A stretch of DNA of 64,000 bases from Moniliophthora roreri (Eukaryota; Basidiomycota; Agaricomycetes; Agaricales; Marasmiaceae): the NCBI GenBank assembly GCA_001466705.2, contig LATX02000174.1, positions 62,001-126,000 on the forward strand, read 5' to 3'. Below, one piece after another: positions 33,351-45,629 of the stretch. The notes beneath the pieces were generated by a model. It had not been told where the DNA came from. It saw nothing but the letters and a program-made list of their open reading frames with translations, and searched no databases. Position 1 is the first letter of the stretch, and every line of letters begins with the position of its first letter. The position numbers and the translations under genes are program-made.

Positions 33351-34153
33351 CATGTCCCCTGCGTCCTGTAGTACAGATCTGTGAGGGAATCCGCCCTCAC
33401 GCCTATCTTGATGAATGAATGTCAATGCGCGCAAGTCTAAAGAGCGAGAGAAGCTGCAAACGCGTGATATCGAGCGGGAGTTGGTGTTTGGAGGAAGTAC
33501 TGTCGTGAGCTGCGCTGAGACTTGATATACATAGATGAAGAAACACACCATAATAGTCCCTAAGACTAAAGTGATGACTCAGATTTCCCTCTTCCAGTCT
33601 TATCTGTATGGCAGACGATCAGGCTTCCTCAATCTGAGCAGGCGCGCCTGGACGAGGAACGTTGCAGGAGACGCGAGCCTCACGAGGCCGTAAAAGCTGA
33701 AGGGTAGCGTATGACTAAGAGTTCGGCCTCCTCCGAAGCACGTGTCCAGCGGCCTTGGACCGGCTAGGCGATAACTTTTCTCTCCCACGCCTCTGTGCTC
33801 GCCCACCTCCATCACCCTCTACGACAGTCGAGACTTTACCCTCGAAAAATTGGCCCGGGAAGGGTATGGGCCTCTTTCTATGCTCGTAGTAGGTCTCACG
33901 GCTTCACATAACAGGAAGACTATCCATTCAAGCTCAGTCGATGCCACATTCTCATGATTCAGCCATTGTCCACCGGTGCAGTTGTGACCTAAAATTTCGT
34001 GGCAGAGACGCTTTGCCATGCCACACGGCTGAGCTATGTTGCATAAATATTCGGGACCAGCTTTGCAGTCTCCTCACACATAACAACATTCCGCAACCCC
34101 GATACCTGCCAGGATAAACCACTACAGCGACGATAGCTCTGAACGCTAGGAAG
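33351..34153. other. Intergenic, no gene seen
   Basis: Short minus-strand frames only (33600-34164), without splice logic or family motif. The 3' end is the promoter region of the next gene. Confidence 0.4.
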
Positions 34154-34833
34154 ATGGCGCCCACTGCTCTCAGTCTTCAAAATGGTCGAGGAAACTACTC
34201 ATACAATTCCTCAACATCGTCTCCCGAAGACCTTGCGCCCTCGCTGAAGGTTGACTCGGATTCCATAACCTCGATGAGGGACTTCGAGGCGGGATCACAG
34301 GTATGCAATCCGCTGTCACCGTCAATCTCTCATTCTGACATCGTTTCTCTTAGGAGCTCGTTTTTGAGACTCCTACGAGCGAGATCTTTGACGCCGCCTA
34401 TAGTTCACCAGCTGTCGAGCATAAATTCGAACAAGAGATTAGAAACCTCGGTCTGAACACGCTCGACCTTGAGGCATTCGGCGTGAAAACCGGGAGGCTA
34501 CGTGAAATTCAAAGAAGCGATAGCTTTTTAGACATGGATGTGGGCGATTGGGGAGAGGCGGAGGAGACGACACTAGATCCAGATATGCTTGATCTAGCTG
34601 ATGCACTCATCATGGCTAGACCGAAATCGTGGTCTCTAGAAATTGAATTTGTTGGCCTAGATAACGAAGCTGAATTGCAACTGGTGAGTCTCAAAGATTA
34701 CTGACTAGCTGATGGTTTCTCTGACTCATGGTGATATTGACAGACGCCAGAGCGGGAAGTGGCATTCTGGTGGCGGAGCATGGGTGCTTCCGCCGAGGAC
34801 CTCGGAAGCGAAGACCACCGACCTACCAATTAG
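34154..34833 (+). CDS. Acidic hypothetical protein, three exons
   Basis: Exons 34154-34300, 34354-34683 and 34744-34833 (about 188 residues) with introns of 53 and 60 nt. Starts MAPTALSLQNGRGNYSYNSS. The Ser-rich N-terminus is followed by FETPTSEIFDAAYSS, a short helical stretch (VEHKFEQEIRNLGLNTLDLE) and a strongly acidic region (DVGDWGEAEETTLDPDMLDL), then SWSLEIEFVG and the end WWRSMGASAEDLG. No signal peptide or membrane span, so it is likely cytosolic or nuclear. Family not recognised; continuity across two clean splices makes the gene itself likely. Confidence 0.65.
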
Positions 34834-35249
34834 AAGTCCTTGGGAAGCCCTATGAAGATTGAGATGTAGATAATACGTGGTTTGAGTTGAGGCAGAAGTA
34901 ATGTACAACGTTCTACACTATCTATTTCCAGATCCATCAGTATTTTGTAATTACTCTTCGGGACAGCTTTGAGAGATCTATCACCTCATTCTGGATGAGC
35001 TCCCGTCATTGTAGCTTCTGCCCAACGACAGGCTTGACAGATAAACATAAAAACTAATTGATGTTTTTGTACATTTGAATAGGGTATCTGGGAACCTCAG
35101 CATTTCTGATTCCTACGCTCAGTCATGTCATTGCGCTGAACGACTGAATTTCTTAGGGCTCGTCAAGTGTTTCAATGTCCCTGGCGCTGGCCAAGGACAT
35201 AAGGAATGATACTATCTGTGTTTATTAGCCTGATACAAGGGTCGTACAG
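34834..35249. other. Intergenic, no gene seen
   Basis: 3' flanks of two convergent genes; no supported feature. Confidence 0.45.
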
Positions 35250-35978
35250 TCAGTTTGAGGATTGAGGAGGTCTATTCAGAACGAAGCTCAATCCAGGATG
35301 TTCCTGGAGGTACAGTGATGCAAAATCAGACTTTGTTATCCAAAAGAACTTTCGAAATATACATCTAGGAACGTCGCTGCGTCGCATTACAGGTTGCTGC
35401 CATGCAACGAATTCAACGTTGACCGAAGAATTTCTGCTTTTTCCCATATTCTCCGCACAGGCCTTCAATCGCTCGGAACCTAACAGGGGCCTCGTTACTG
35501 AGAAAATATGCCGTTCGTTCTGTCTGTACCAGTTTTGAATCACTGTCGACTCATCAAATCCCAAATTAAAGTTTCAAAATGTGTGCTTGTTAAAAAACCG
35601 CGGGAACCATTCGTAAAAACCTTAACGTGACACCCGCGGATACTAGAATCTAGAGGATTTCTTCCCGTTGCCTTTGATATCTGATAGAACTGTGAGTAAG
35701 CAATTTTTTAATGAGTAAATTTGCGCAATGGATGCATGCTTGCTTGTCAATTTGATCAATATGAATTTTGCTGTGTTTTTCAACGCTCTTTGCCGTATTC
35801 TTACGCTGGCCAAGTGTTCCAACGAGAAAATTCCAGAAAAATGAGGAGCGCTTACCCAATCGTGATTGTCGTCGTGAAGCACTGTAGTACGTTGTAAAAA
35901 CTACATATGGTCATGAAAAGTCAGTCAGTCCCTTTCGAAGAAGAAAAATACTTGTACCTCAGGTTGAGGAAAGGACAT
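35250..35978 (-). CDS. Hypothetical protein, four-exon model
   Basis: ATG at 35978 (MSFPQPE), then a short exon LQRTTVLHDDNHDW, an intron of about 165 nt, an exon FYQISKATGRNPLDSS, and a last exon coding IQNWYRQNERHIFSVTRPLL...FFWITKSDFASLYLQEH, ending at 35250. Product about 150 residues, basic, without signal peptide. The third donor (GTTTTTT) is weak, and inverted CCGCGGG/CCCGCGG arms lie at 35598-35639. No family recognised. Other exon choices are possible. Confidence 0.4.
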
Positions 35979-36340
35979 TGTGTTGGGGCCAAATTGCCAT
36001 CAAAGGCTTAGAAATCGGGGCTCCGTCACGGTGTCAGTAGCTCCGACATTTGCTGTGCGTTTGGTTGAACTCAAACGGTAGAGGGCAGTGGAACACATAG
36101 TCTGTCATGGATGTAAGAGGATAGAAGCGCTTCACTTTGTGGGGTTCTTACTTGCGGTACGTACTGATCACAGGGCAATCACACTGGTTGATACTAGTGT
36201 GAATGCTGGATCATTGTGCTTGGGGAAGGTGATTCGGGGTTCGGATGGTGTGTGGTGGTCTGTGACGCCGAGAATTTTCAGATTTAGCGCCCAAAATCCG
36301 AACCTATTCGGATTGGACTCACGACGTATGACCATCCGAA

Positions 36341-36870
36341 TCAATCGAAATACCCCAGTATGGAAGTCTTACATAGATTGAGTGTAGATAGAGGAAGCTG
36401 ATGGTACTCTGGTATTTGAGTAGGACTGTCGAAATGTGAAGACGTGAGGTGAGAGCTTGGCGGGCAGTTCGGGTACGGCGGTTGAGTCACGTTAATAATA
36501 CGTACCCTGTGCACGTGGCTTCTCGGGATTGCTCTTTTTCCGACCACCACTACCACTGGCACCAAGGCATACAAATCTGCAAATTTTTCCGCTGGCTTCT
36601 ATGCGTAGCCACTCAGGCCACCATATCGGTATCGTATAAATTCTGATCGCCAAGCTTCTCCAGAATCGATCTAGCATCAGCGCATTTACGGTACGCGAAG
36701 CGCAACGCGAGTGCATTATAACAGTCAATTTGGGCGGCTATGTGAAAAGTATGTGTGATGGATTATGTCCTTCTTCAAGTTCGGAATCACGCAGCACACT
36801 TACTTTCAGGTCAACGCTGATAGTCGCTAGCTGTATCGCTTTGCACGTCCAAGGAACCATGACTCGAAAA
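36341..36870 (-). CDS. Possible small gene, structure unresolved
   Basis: A minus-strand stretch reads YNALALRFAYRKCADARSIL and onward to GDQNLYDTDM, and a further one KPAEKFADLYALVPVVVVVG; both look protein-like. They can be reached from an upstream MVPWTCKAIQLATISVDLK exon only by conflicting splice phases, and a 23-nt gap between them is too short for an intron. This may be a decayed gene. Function unknown. Confidence 0.25.
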
Positions 36871-37593
36871 GGTTCGTGTCAGCCGACTGTGTGAAAATCT
36901 CGCTGAGGGATATGCTCATCCCTCCATAGCAAGACATTTGAAGAGAGGCCCAGAATATGTCGGGAAATGTTGTAAAAATCCCTCAGTACATGAAGCGCGA
37001 AAAGCACTGGGCAGCGCATCGTGATCCGAGCCCCGCCTATTCCTATTGCAGCCCACGGAGAAGCGGCGGCGTTATGAGAAAAAATGCACGGTAAAATGAA
37101 CTTTTCTCTCTATGGATAACCATTCCAGGTCAAAGAGCGCACACAAGAGTTGCTCCTTCCATGGATTTTGTCGATCTTTGGCGACATTTCGTTATAAAAC
37201 AATTTCAACTGTCCGCACTTAACAATGCCGTCCAGCTCTCCTTATTCTCCTTATGGTCTGGTGTTCTGATTCCCCACCTCGCGCCACACACGCCACAGGG
37301 TGCTATGTAGTAGGCGCCTATGTATCTCTTCACTATACGTTTTGTACACTTTCCGGGGGAACGGAAATTATTGGTCATGGAATTTATGGAATCCCGCTAA
37401 AGACAGGGACACCTAATCTCGATGTTTCAGTCACAATTTTTGGTGTTGGCGCTTGAAGAAGTTTTCGTTGTAATGTTTTTCTTCTCCTTATTTCTTGTCA
37501 AGGAGGTTGGGTGCATATATAATGACAGTTGTTTTCGCAGAAGTCATCCAGCCAATAAATCTCTGCAAGACACTCAACAACCTCACAACCACC
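36871..37593. other. Intergenic, no gene seen
   Basis: Upstream region of the next plus-strand gene; only short frames. Confidence 0.4.
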
Positions 37594-38294
37594 ATGAATC
37601 CGCAGAACGAACTGGAACCAGTTGTCAACACCCTTTCATATCTCGCTCATGATTGGCTTCATGGATTTGTGCAAGCCATAAAGACCTATCGATCCACAAT
37701 CGGTGTTTCGCCACCACACCCTGCTTATCCCCTGCCTCCTGCCTTTCCGTTCGGGGGACTCACAGAGGTGTTCCACTGGGTGCAAATTTTTGACGATGCC
37801 ACTCAAGTAGACCGGAGCTTTCGCGTTCGCATGGCGTATACAGCGGGCGATGCTGCTCGCTGGGAACCCCTTTTGTGGACGGTATACAGCGGTATGACGT
37901 TCTCGTTCCCCCGTTCATTTTATCTAACTGAGTGGCTCTCTCAGGGAATATTGTCATTGGATCCGTCGAACTCGACCGTCGAATCTTTGTAGATCAATCT
38001 GTCGTATCCGTTGACCCGATTTTCATCCTCGAAGGCATGGCAGATGCCGTCAGGCGTCAGACAAAGCTTACCGTCTCTAGCCGTATCGTTATGCGCACTC
38101 GTAATGGCGAAGTTGCCACCCCGACCAACTCTGTCTGGTACGAGATTTTCGAAGTGCGCACTGCATCCAACGAACTTGTCAAGGAGCTTGGAAGGAGGGT
38201 CATTACCCACCCTCGATTTTGTCCTCAGTGCAGGGTCTGGGTTCCTCATTCTGGTCCTGCTTACTGTTTGGAGCACTTGCCGGCCAATGACTAG
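37594..38294 (+). CDS. Hypothetical protein with C-terminal Cys/His cluster
   Basis: Exons 37594-37891 and 37945-38294, intron 53 nt, about 215 residues. Starts MNPQNELEPVVNTLSYLAHD with an ACCACC context before ATG. The middle (FHWVQIFDDATQVDRSFRVR...WEPLLWTVYSGNIVIGSVE) looks like a folded alpha/beta domain. The C-terminus CPQCRVWVPHSGPAYCLEHL could bind zinc through three Cys and one or two His. No signal peptide. Family not recognised. The splice keeps the frame cleanly. Confidence 0.65.
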
Positions 38295-38764
38295 TAAGCA
38301 CTATCAAACTTCCGCAGCTGACATTACTTATGAACCCCTAAAAGATTGGAACCATCACCTCGATAATCATCACCTTTGCAAACTGATTTATTCGCTACTG
38401 GGTCTTCGATTTTCTGTGTCTATAGTCATATTCTCATGTCGCGTAGTAACCACGTGTACTTGCTACTACTCGTGTATCTGCCGGTTTTGCATACTGTCTC
38501 TATAGATATTTATTTCTGGCTGACATCTGTTCCCTCTCGTTCGGCGCGTCGTGTCCAAGCAACGTACATTCGAAGCGTGGCCATAAATGTGTTAGTCTGT
38601 CCGACAAGATCGATAGATGTTTCCACGTCTTTAGTACGTCTCTTTCGAAAGGTACGGTTTGAGGGGTTGAATATTTCAATCCGGAATCCATGGCAGGGTC
38701 AGGCCAAGATACAGTAGACGTAAATTTTCAACAGTTCAAGCTCCAATAAATGCCGGAAGTGTAA
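38295..38764. other. Intergenic between convergent genes
   Basis: No supported feature. Confidence 0.45.
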
Positions 38765-39155
38765 TTATCGTAAAAGAACGCTGCAGCTGAACAGCTCCAA
38801 TCTACTGCTCGTGACAAGTGGTGGAGTCGGACCCGTAAACACGCGCTCCCTTTGGGTAAGTCGATAGAGAATGCCGATGAGGCGGAGGTATGTTCCTGAT
38901 ATCTCGCGTGTATGCAATCCTAGTGTTCCTGGGTCCTGAGAGGGCGCTTGAAGCCCAGGCCTTGGTCTCTCCGAGTCCGAGTCCGATTCGACGAACCTGA
39001 ACAAGAGAGTGGGTATCAGTCTTCAGAGCAACGATAGACAATGTCCCCGTTCCGTGTGGACCTAGGAGGATCTGAATACTAGGATGAGTCACGATGACGA
39101 TGTGTTGGTTCCGGATATTGAGCCGGGCACCTCGGTAAAATTCTGAGCAACGCAT
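38765..39155 (-). CDS. Hypothetical small protein, two exons
   Basis: ATG at 39155 gives MRCSEFYRGARLNIRNQHIV...GTGTLSIVALKTDTHSLVQ, then an intron of about 60 nt (GTTCGT...CTCAG) and DPGTLGLHTREISGTYLRLI...VLLR to the stop at 38765. About 108 residues. The unspliced frame is also open, so the intron is a judgement. No family recognised. Confidence 0.4.
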
Positions 39156-39991
39156 ATATTATCGCCAAATTCAGCCAATTCAGCACGCAATTCTTAGGTC
39201 AAGAACTGGATGGGGTAGAGGTGCTTCTAAATATTAGGAGGAACGAATTTTCTAGTCTGCTGAGGAATGAAGATGGACGAATATGGCCTTGCAAGCAAAA
39301 TAGTATGGCGGAAGGCAAGTCGGACTCATAGTGCGTCACGCTACTGCCGCATCGGGCCGTGCTTCTTTTTCCCTGTAACATCCGCACATCCGCCTGCTCA
39401 AAATGAAACTTCTATTCGTCTGTGCACAGATGAGTCACAGGAGTGGTCATTACCATAGGTCGATGCACAAGCTACAGTTGAACTCATTACATTAATCATC
39501 TAGAACATTAAGCTTCCTTCACCAAATTGATGCATAGTCACTTGATATTCAATAATTCAAATTGGAAATCTGGATAGACTTCCTGATGGCCACTAGCGAG
39601 GACGCCATACTCGATGCCTTGGACTTTGAGCGTATGAATCAATATCAATCGTTCGGACTTCCGATCTGAGGTTGATCTGAGGGTGTTATCATGCTGATCA
39701 CAACCTCCAAGTGACTTTGAGAGTTGAAAATGTCCGAGTCGGGGCTTTGCGACAGACAGTTCTGTTTGGCAGACAGAAAACCTCAGCTCGTTGACAGCCC
39801 TGGTTTCCAGTCCGAGCGCTGATGGCCGAATCAAGCTCAGCGACGCGTGGACAAACGCGTCATTGGAATCAGAGCACGTGATCATTCTGACACCGCGTGG
39901 GGAAAAATTACTTGACATCGATCAGCTTTCTTTCCGTTCTCTTCGCCTCCCACCATATACCCATTTCAAAACTCATGCTTGCTCTTCTCCC
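39156..39991. other. Upstream region of importin beta-3
   Basis: An antisense frame of 126 codons (39538-39918) overlaps the importin promoter and 5' end; no motif supports it. No other gene recognised. Confidence 0.4.
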
Positions 39992-42900
39992 ATGGATCCA
40001 GTCGTTCCTCAAGAGATAACTGCAGAACTTACGCAAATTCTGTCAAACTTGGTTCTGGGAGACAATGAAATCCGATCAAAGTGGGTGCCATCTAAAAAAA
40101 AAAGCCCTTTTTTCTGGTATATTGACAGCTGGAACAGTGCAGAAAAGGCCGTCAATGAACGACTGGCATCTACCCCAGATCTATACGTCTTGGCGCTAAC
40201 ACAGTTTGCCATTGGAGCTGATAAGGAATTGGTGCGTGATGGAACAACGGAATTACTGAAAATGACTGATTTAGCATGTGCAGATGCGGTCATTTTCGCT
40301 GGTTTTGCTTCGCCGGCTGCTCTTCCGACCTTCTTCGTCACCTACTGCCCAACCATCGAAACATGCCGCACTCGTGCTTTATGACCGTCTTTCATCCAAT
40401 GCCCTTACGACACTCGAACGACTTTTACTACATTCGCTCGGACATGAAATCTCACACCAAGTACGCAGAAAGACGGTGGATACTATTTGTGACGTAGCCA
40501 ATCAAGGGATGGGTAGAGGAAGGCCCTGGCATGCGTTACAAGCGCAAGTATTCAGCATGGCCCAGGCAGGGCTAGTTGACGGTGTAATCGGGATGGTGGG
40601 CGGCGGAAATGTCAACCCTGTATCGTTACGAGAAAGTGCATACCGAGTCTTTGCTGGATGTCCGAATCTCGTCATGGACCTCCAAACGGATGCCGTCCTA
40701 GGGGTCTTTCAGCGTGGATTACAGGATACAGAGTCAATTGAAGTACGATACGCTGCTTTGCTAGCAAGTATCGCGTACCTCACGGCAGCGGACCCAAATC
40801 AACTGGCTCAGTCACTATCGCTAATGTACCCGTTACTCGACACGCTGCCCCCTCTGCTGGCACAGACGCATGATCTTTCGCACACACTCACGCCTGCTTC
40901 ACCGACGCCGACCAAGCACTTGATCCAATTCCTTACCGCTCTCACACCACTCTGCACCGCCCAGCCGGTGTTATTTTATCCACACATCACCGCCCTTCTT
41001 TCATTTTTACCTTCGTTAGTCCTACCGACAGCGGATCCGGGACCTACACCTACAGTACGCACCCCATTCCCCAAAGATGGTGTCGGTGATGGTGATGGAG
41101 AAGAAGGTGACGAGAGAGAAGAGAGAGGTAATCTAAGGTTACAGGCACTGGAGTTCATGATTAGCTTGTGTGAAGCGAGGCCGAGTATGTTCAGAACTGG
41201 TATGTAATCTATTCTCGTTATCCGACTGGCAATGCCGAAAGCTGATCGTTTCTGGTAGGCAATAACGCAGCTTCGCCGACAACATCACAAACAGGTGAAT
41301 CATGGGTCGGTGTAGTCGTTCGGGCATGTTTGGAAGGCATGTCTGAGATTGATGAAGACTGCCCATATGGGGTCGAAGGCGGTTTAGACCGTTGGCTTAA
41401 TGACGATGTGAGTGCCGTTAGTCCAGCCTTTCTCGGACTCAAGGTTGAACCGGTTGTGACTGCAGCCACAATCTTCGACCTCGGCTTCCGAGAACGAGTC
41501 TCCTCCTGCTTTATACGAGCAATCATTGGATAGAATGGCATTTGCTATGGGTGGTAGAGCTGTTCTACCTCCTGCGTTCCAGGTCAGTATACCTTTCTTT
41601 TCTGGTATTTCGTATGCTGACCGTGCGACACACTCACACTCACCCTCTATCACCCTTGGTTCTACGACAATACACCATGTTTGGATCGACCCGTTTTGAT
41701 CTGCTTCTTCGCGGTCCCGTCGAATCTCTAATCATGATGCTGTGGTGTCGTACCGTCGATCTCTTTTCCATGTGATCCCGATTATTCATATTCGTTGCGT
41801 TGGCTCCTTCGTTTCCGGTGGTGGATGCTACCCCCATTTACCTATGCCTATCTTCACATTATCTCCATTCTTTTTCCGGTACTTTGTGGTACCACTACTG
41901 TCAACAACTTTGACCGCCGCCGCCACCTTGACAATAATTACTTTCTGGTGCCCATTCCGTATCTTGGTGTGGTGTTTTTCGTCGGTGTTTTCATCTCCGG
42001 GGTTAACTCTCGGCTATTGTTCCTCACCGGAAATGTTTCTGTTAACCTCTTTCTCGCCGGTGCGGACCACCGACTATTCTCGTATGTCGGTGCCCTTCCC
42101 TTTACCATCGCTACACTCTCCAATTCATGCTTTATGTTTACTTTTTTGTTGATACTTTCGTTGCCATCGACCATCGTTGGCTTCGCCTCTACTGGTGCTT
42201 TCTTTGCCTGTCCCATACTGCTCTCCATCATACCTGTCTCTATCGTCATCACCACCCGCTTGCGTGTTACTTGACTATCATTTCCTCATTCTGATCTCGG
42301 ACCTGACCCCGTTTTTTCCTGCTCGCAATGGCCTGTTCAACCAAACTATCGGTCTGGCATCCTCCGCCGCCGATTTTTGACTGACCATCGTCCCTTCGGG
42401 CTGTTTTTCGTTTCCGATATTCTCCGTCACTGGAACCATTCGATTGGGACCACCCGATTCCTCTCCTTGATGATATCACGGCTGCTGCGGCCGTTATTGT
42501 CGGGTGTCGCTCTTTTTCTGGGGTTACTGCTCTTTGGCAATTTTCCATGTTCTCCCCCACTACATTGTTCTTTCGTTTGGTTCACGTCGACTCTCGACCT
42601 CCCTATCGTCGCCACCAATGTTACTAACACCCCACAGTATATTCCTTCGATGATTGCATCCTACGACTGGAGAGCCCGACACGCAGGCTTAATGGCTATA
42701 GCAGCGATTGCAGAGGGAACTGGCAAGGTACGCTCCATATCACATGGCGCTGAGAATAAGAGCTGATTCTCGAATAGGTCATGGTCAACGAACTGGGCAA
42801 AGTTGTCGAGTTAGTCATCCCTTTGTTCAGAGATTCACATCCTCGGGTGAGGTATGCGGCTTGTCAGTGTGTGTGAGTCCCTTAAGTCTCTGGCTTCTGT

Positions 42901-44631
42901 GTTCATGTTTCTAAGCCATGCGTTAGAGGCCAGCTGTGTACGGATTTGGAAGAGATCATCCAGGAGCAGTATCACCAACAGCTATTTAGCGCACTGATAC
43001 CTACCTTGGAAGATCCTGAACCTAGGTATATGTTTTTTTTTTTGCTTTCCAAGCCTTGAACGCTTTGCTAATATCCTTGATACTGCTTTTAGGGTACACA
43101 CTCATGCTGCAGCTGCGCTCATAAACTTCTGCGAGGGTGTTGCTCGGGATACCCTTCTTCCTTACCTAGACCCAATCGTTGAGCGCCTCCTCCACCTACT
43201 CCAGAAAAATGGCGAGAATGGGAGAAAGTATGTACAAGAGCAGATGATCACGACGCTGGCTATGGTTGCTGATGCTAGTGAGGGCGCCTTTGGGAAGGTA
43301 GGTCTGCTTTCTTTCTGCTCAACTGAGCAGAAAAGCTGAATAGCCCTTTTTGTCAGCATTATGCGAACATCATGCCTATTCTTCTGAATGTACTCGGGAA
43401 CGCCGAAGGGCAGGAGTGGAGGAGAATGAAGGCGAAAGCGATGGAGTGTGCTGGTCTCATCGGTACAGCACTTTACGTTTCAGTGGAACTCTGTAACTGA
43501 CGTCTGTCTGTGGATGTCAGCTATCGCGGTTGGAAGAGAGACGTTTAGGCCTGACGCTGGAAGATTGGTGGAACTGCTGATCAAGGTTCAGAGTGAGTTC
43601 CTTTCTGAACTCCCTGCTCTACCGACGTAGATCTGACGAAGCACGTAGAAACACCTCCCGACCCTGCAGACACGCAAATAGGACACTATCTTATGTCGAC
43701 TTGGGCCAAAGTCTGTCAGGCGCTAGGTCAAGAATTCGAGCCATACTTACCGGTAGTCATGCCCGGGCTACTGGAAACAGCAAGCCGGAAGGCTGATGTC
43801 AGTGTTTATGGTACGTTCCTTTCTGTACACTTGATCTCGATGAACAGAGTGTTGACGTACCCCCACACAGATGACGAATCTACGGACCGCGAAGGCTGGG
43901 AAACCATCTCTATGGACGGCCAAACACTCGGTATTCGTACTAGTACTATTGAGGAGAAGTGCCAAGCCTTTGAAACGCTCGTTATATACGCCAGTACACT
44001 GCAAGGCCGATTCGCTCCGTACTTGGCGAGCAGCCTAGAGGTTACTCTACCAGCGCTGAAGTTTTACTTCCATGATGGTGTTCGGGAGGCGTGTGCTATG
44101 TATGTTCTCTCTTTACCTTTTCTTTCTTTCTGGGCTGCTGACGCGTACTTTCGAAGGTTGTTACCAATGCTCTTGGCGTCTGGTCAGCAGAGCGGAACCC
44201 TCACGACACAAATGGTATCAGCTACCCTACATCAACTCATCACCGTAATCCGAGACGAGCATGACTCCTCCTTCCTTGCTTCACTTTTCAAATCGTTCGC
44301 TGACTGCACGAAGGTTCTTGGTGGACCGCAGTCACTTCCTCTCGAGTTCCGGGAGGGTATCATCGATGCTACCAAACGCCAGCTGGCTTCCATAGCAGAT
44401 AAGAGACGGTCTCGCTCTCGTGTCGGTACCGGTAGTCTGGCTGGCATGGGTGTGGCAGAAGAGGACAAGGAAGATTTAGCACTCTTAGAGGAGATGGAGG
44501 ACTTTGCCCTGGAGGATATGGGCAAAATGCTGGCAATGTTCGAGCCCGAAGGAAAGGAGTTGCTGGTGGCAGTGGCTAGCGTAAGGGATTTGGGTGTTAA
44601 TCAATGGGAGGGGAGTGATGACGATGAGTAA
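39992..44631 (+). CDS. Importin subunit beta-3 (IPO5/Kap121/Pse1 type)
   Basis: Karyopherin that carries cargo such as ribosomal proteins through nuclear pores under Ran-GTP control. Starts MDPVVPQEITAELTQILSNL; conserved blocks follow in family order: LGDNEIRSK, EKAVNERLASTPDLYVLALT, MRSFSLVLLRRLLFR, CDVANQGMGRGRPWHALQAQ, FAGCPNLVMDLQTDAVL, SWVGVVVRACLEGMSEIDED, YEQSLDRMAFAMGGRAVLPP, HAGLMAIAAIAEGTGK, SHPRVRYAACQC, HAAAALINFCEGVARDTLL, YVQEQMITTLAMVADASEGA, STWAKVCQALGQEFEPYLPV, EEMEDFALEDMGKML and a DDDE end. HEAT repeats run throughout. About a dozen introns, nearly all 45-65 nt; the exception is 41583-42637. An acidic insert (DGDGEEGDEREERG) precedes that intron. The C-terminus may be shorter than in yeast Pse1. 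Confidence 0.92.
41583..42637 (+). other. Unusually long intron (1,055 nt) with 30-nt periodicity
   Basis: Donor CAG|GTCAGT, acceptor CCCACAG. It joins RAVLPPAFQ to YIPSMIASYDW, an uninterrupted importin motif. All other introns of the gene are far shorter. The insert is pyrimidine-rich and A-poor on the coding strand, and CCGG/TCGG ends recur every 30 nt (42000, 42030, 42060, 42090), so it looks like a degenerate minisatellite expanded within the intron. Confidence 0.85.
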
Positions 44632-45629
44632 AGGTGTACATGTACTCGTTGGGGTAGAAGGGTGATGTGTAATACTGCTACTCGGGACCGTGGCATAGAA
44701 AGGATAGCTAGAATCAACAACGACCAAAATATGTATGCACGAGTATAAACCATTGTGTATTTATTGTATCGATTGCATCTCGTCCTGAATGAAGGACAGT
44801 GCACTTTGACCGTTTCGCTGAGGCTATAATCTTCACTGACGAACATGAGCAGGGGATATACGACTCAAGGTCCCAGTCAAAGTGCGACTTAAACTCGATC
44901 GGAATAAGAACACGTGCATTTTAGGCATTCTGAAGTCGCGAGATGGGGATAATTGGCGATTTCGGATATCTTCTGGCAGGGGTAGGAACGATCTCCTATA
45001 TTTGTTGAGAAGTGAGGTATAATTTCGCTCTCCAGGTACTATGATGGAAGATAGCAAGTAGCAAAATGTATCGAAACCCTCGGAGTCGATGTAAGAAAGC
45101 ATCATGTGACAGAATGAAACGCGGTAACCGGAATGTGCCGAAACGGGCCCCGATACCCTCCTTCCTTCAAGCTACCCTCACCTAGTCTAGTCACTGTTCA
45201 TAATGCATCGGGGTCAATCACTATCAATGCAACTCGGGAGGCTACAGGTAAGCTTAGCGAACTTCATAGTCATGGATATCTCATTCTAACATTTGCCTTC
45301 GGTCAATCAAGTGGTCTTTAGGTCACCGTTTACGTTTCAGAGAACGCTTCGTTGGCCCTTTGGATGAGGCAAAATCTCAACCTCAGTATCTTCAGTCCCA
45401 GCGATTGATTTAATGCTCAATTTGCAAGGCGCACACCTGGTGAAAAGGTACGCTTGCCGCCCGGTGGTCGCGGGTATCACAACTTTGATCTTTTGATACC
45501 GCTGTGGCTAATGTATTCAGACATTTTCAGCTAGACGCCTCGAGCTATATCAGCTACTTGTGACTTTTGACATCTGTCCCCCTTTTTCCATTTAAACACT
45601 AGCATAGAGGTCCACGGCCCTGAGCCATC
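44632..45629. other. Intergenic, no gene seen
   Basis: Minus-strand frames of 80-90 codons at 44485-45105 overlap the importin 3' end and lack motifs. Nothing else supported. Confidence 0.45.

Noticed and set aside
39538..39918. 126-codon minus-strand frame upstream of importin
   Set aside because: No motif or splice structure, and it overlaps the promoter of a certain gene.
41795..42274. Hydrophobic 159-codon frame
   Set aside because: It lies inside the long importin intron and its hydrophobic residues follow from the T-rich composition; the importin frame requires this region to be spliced out.
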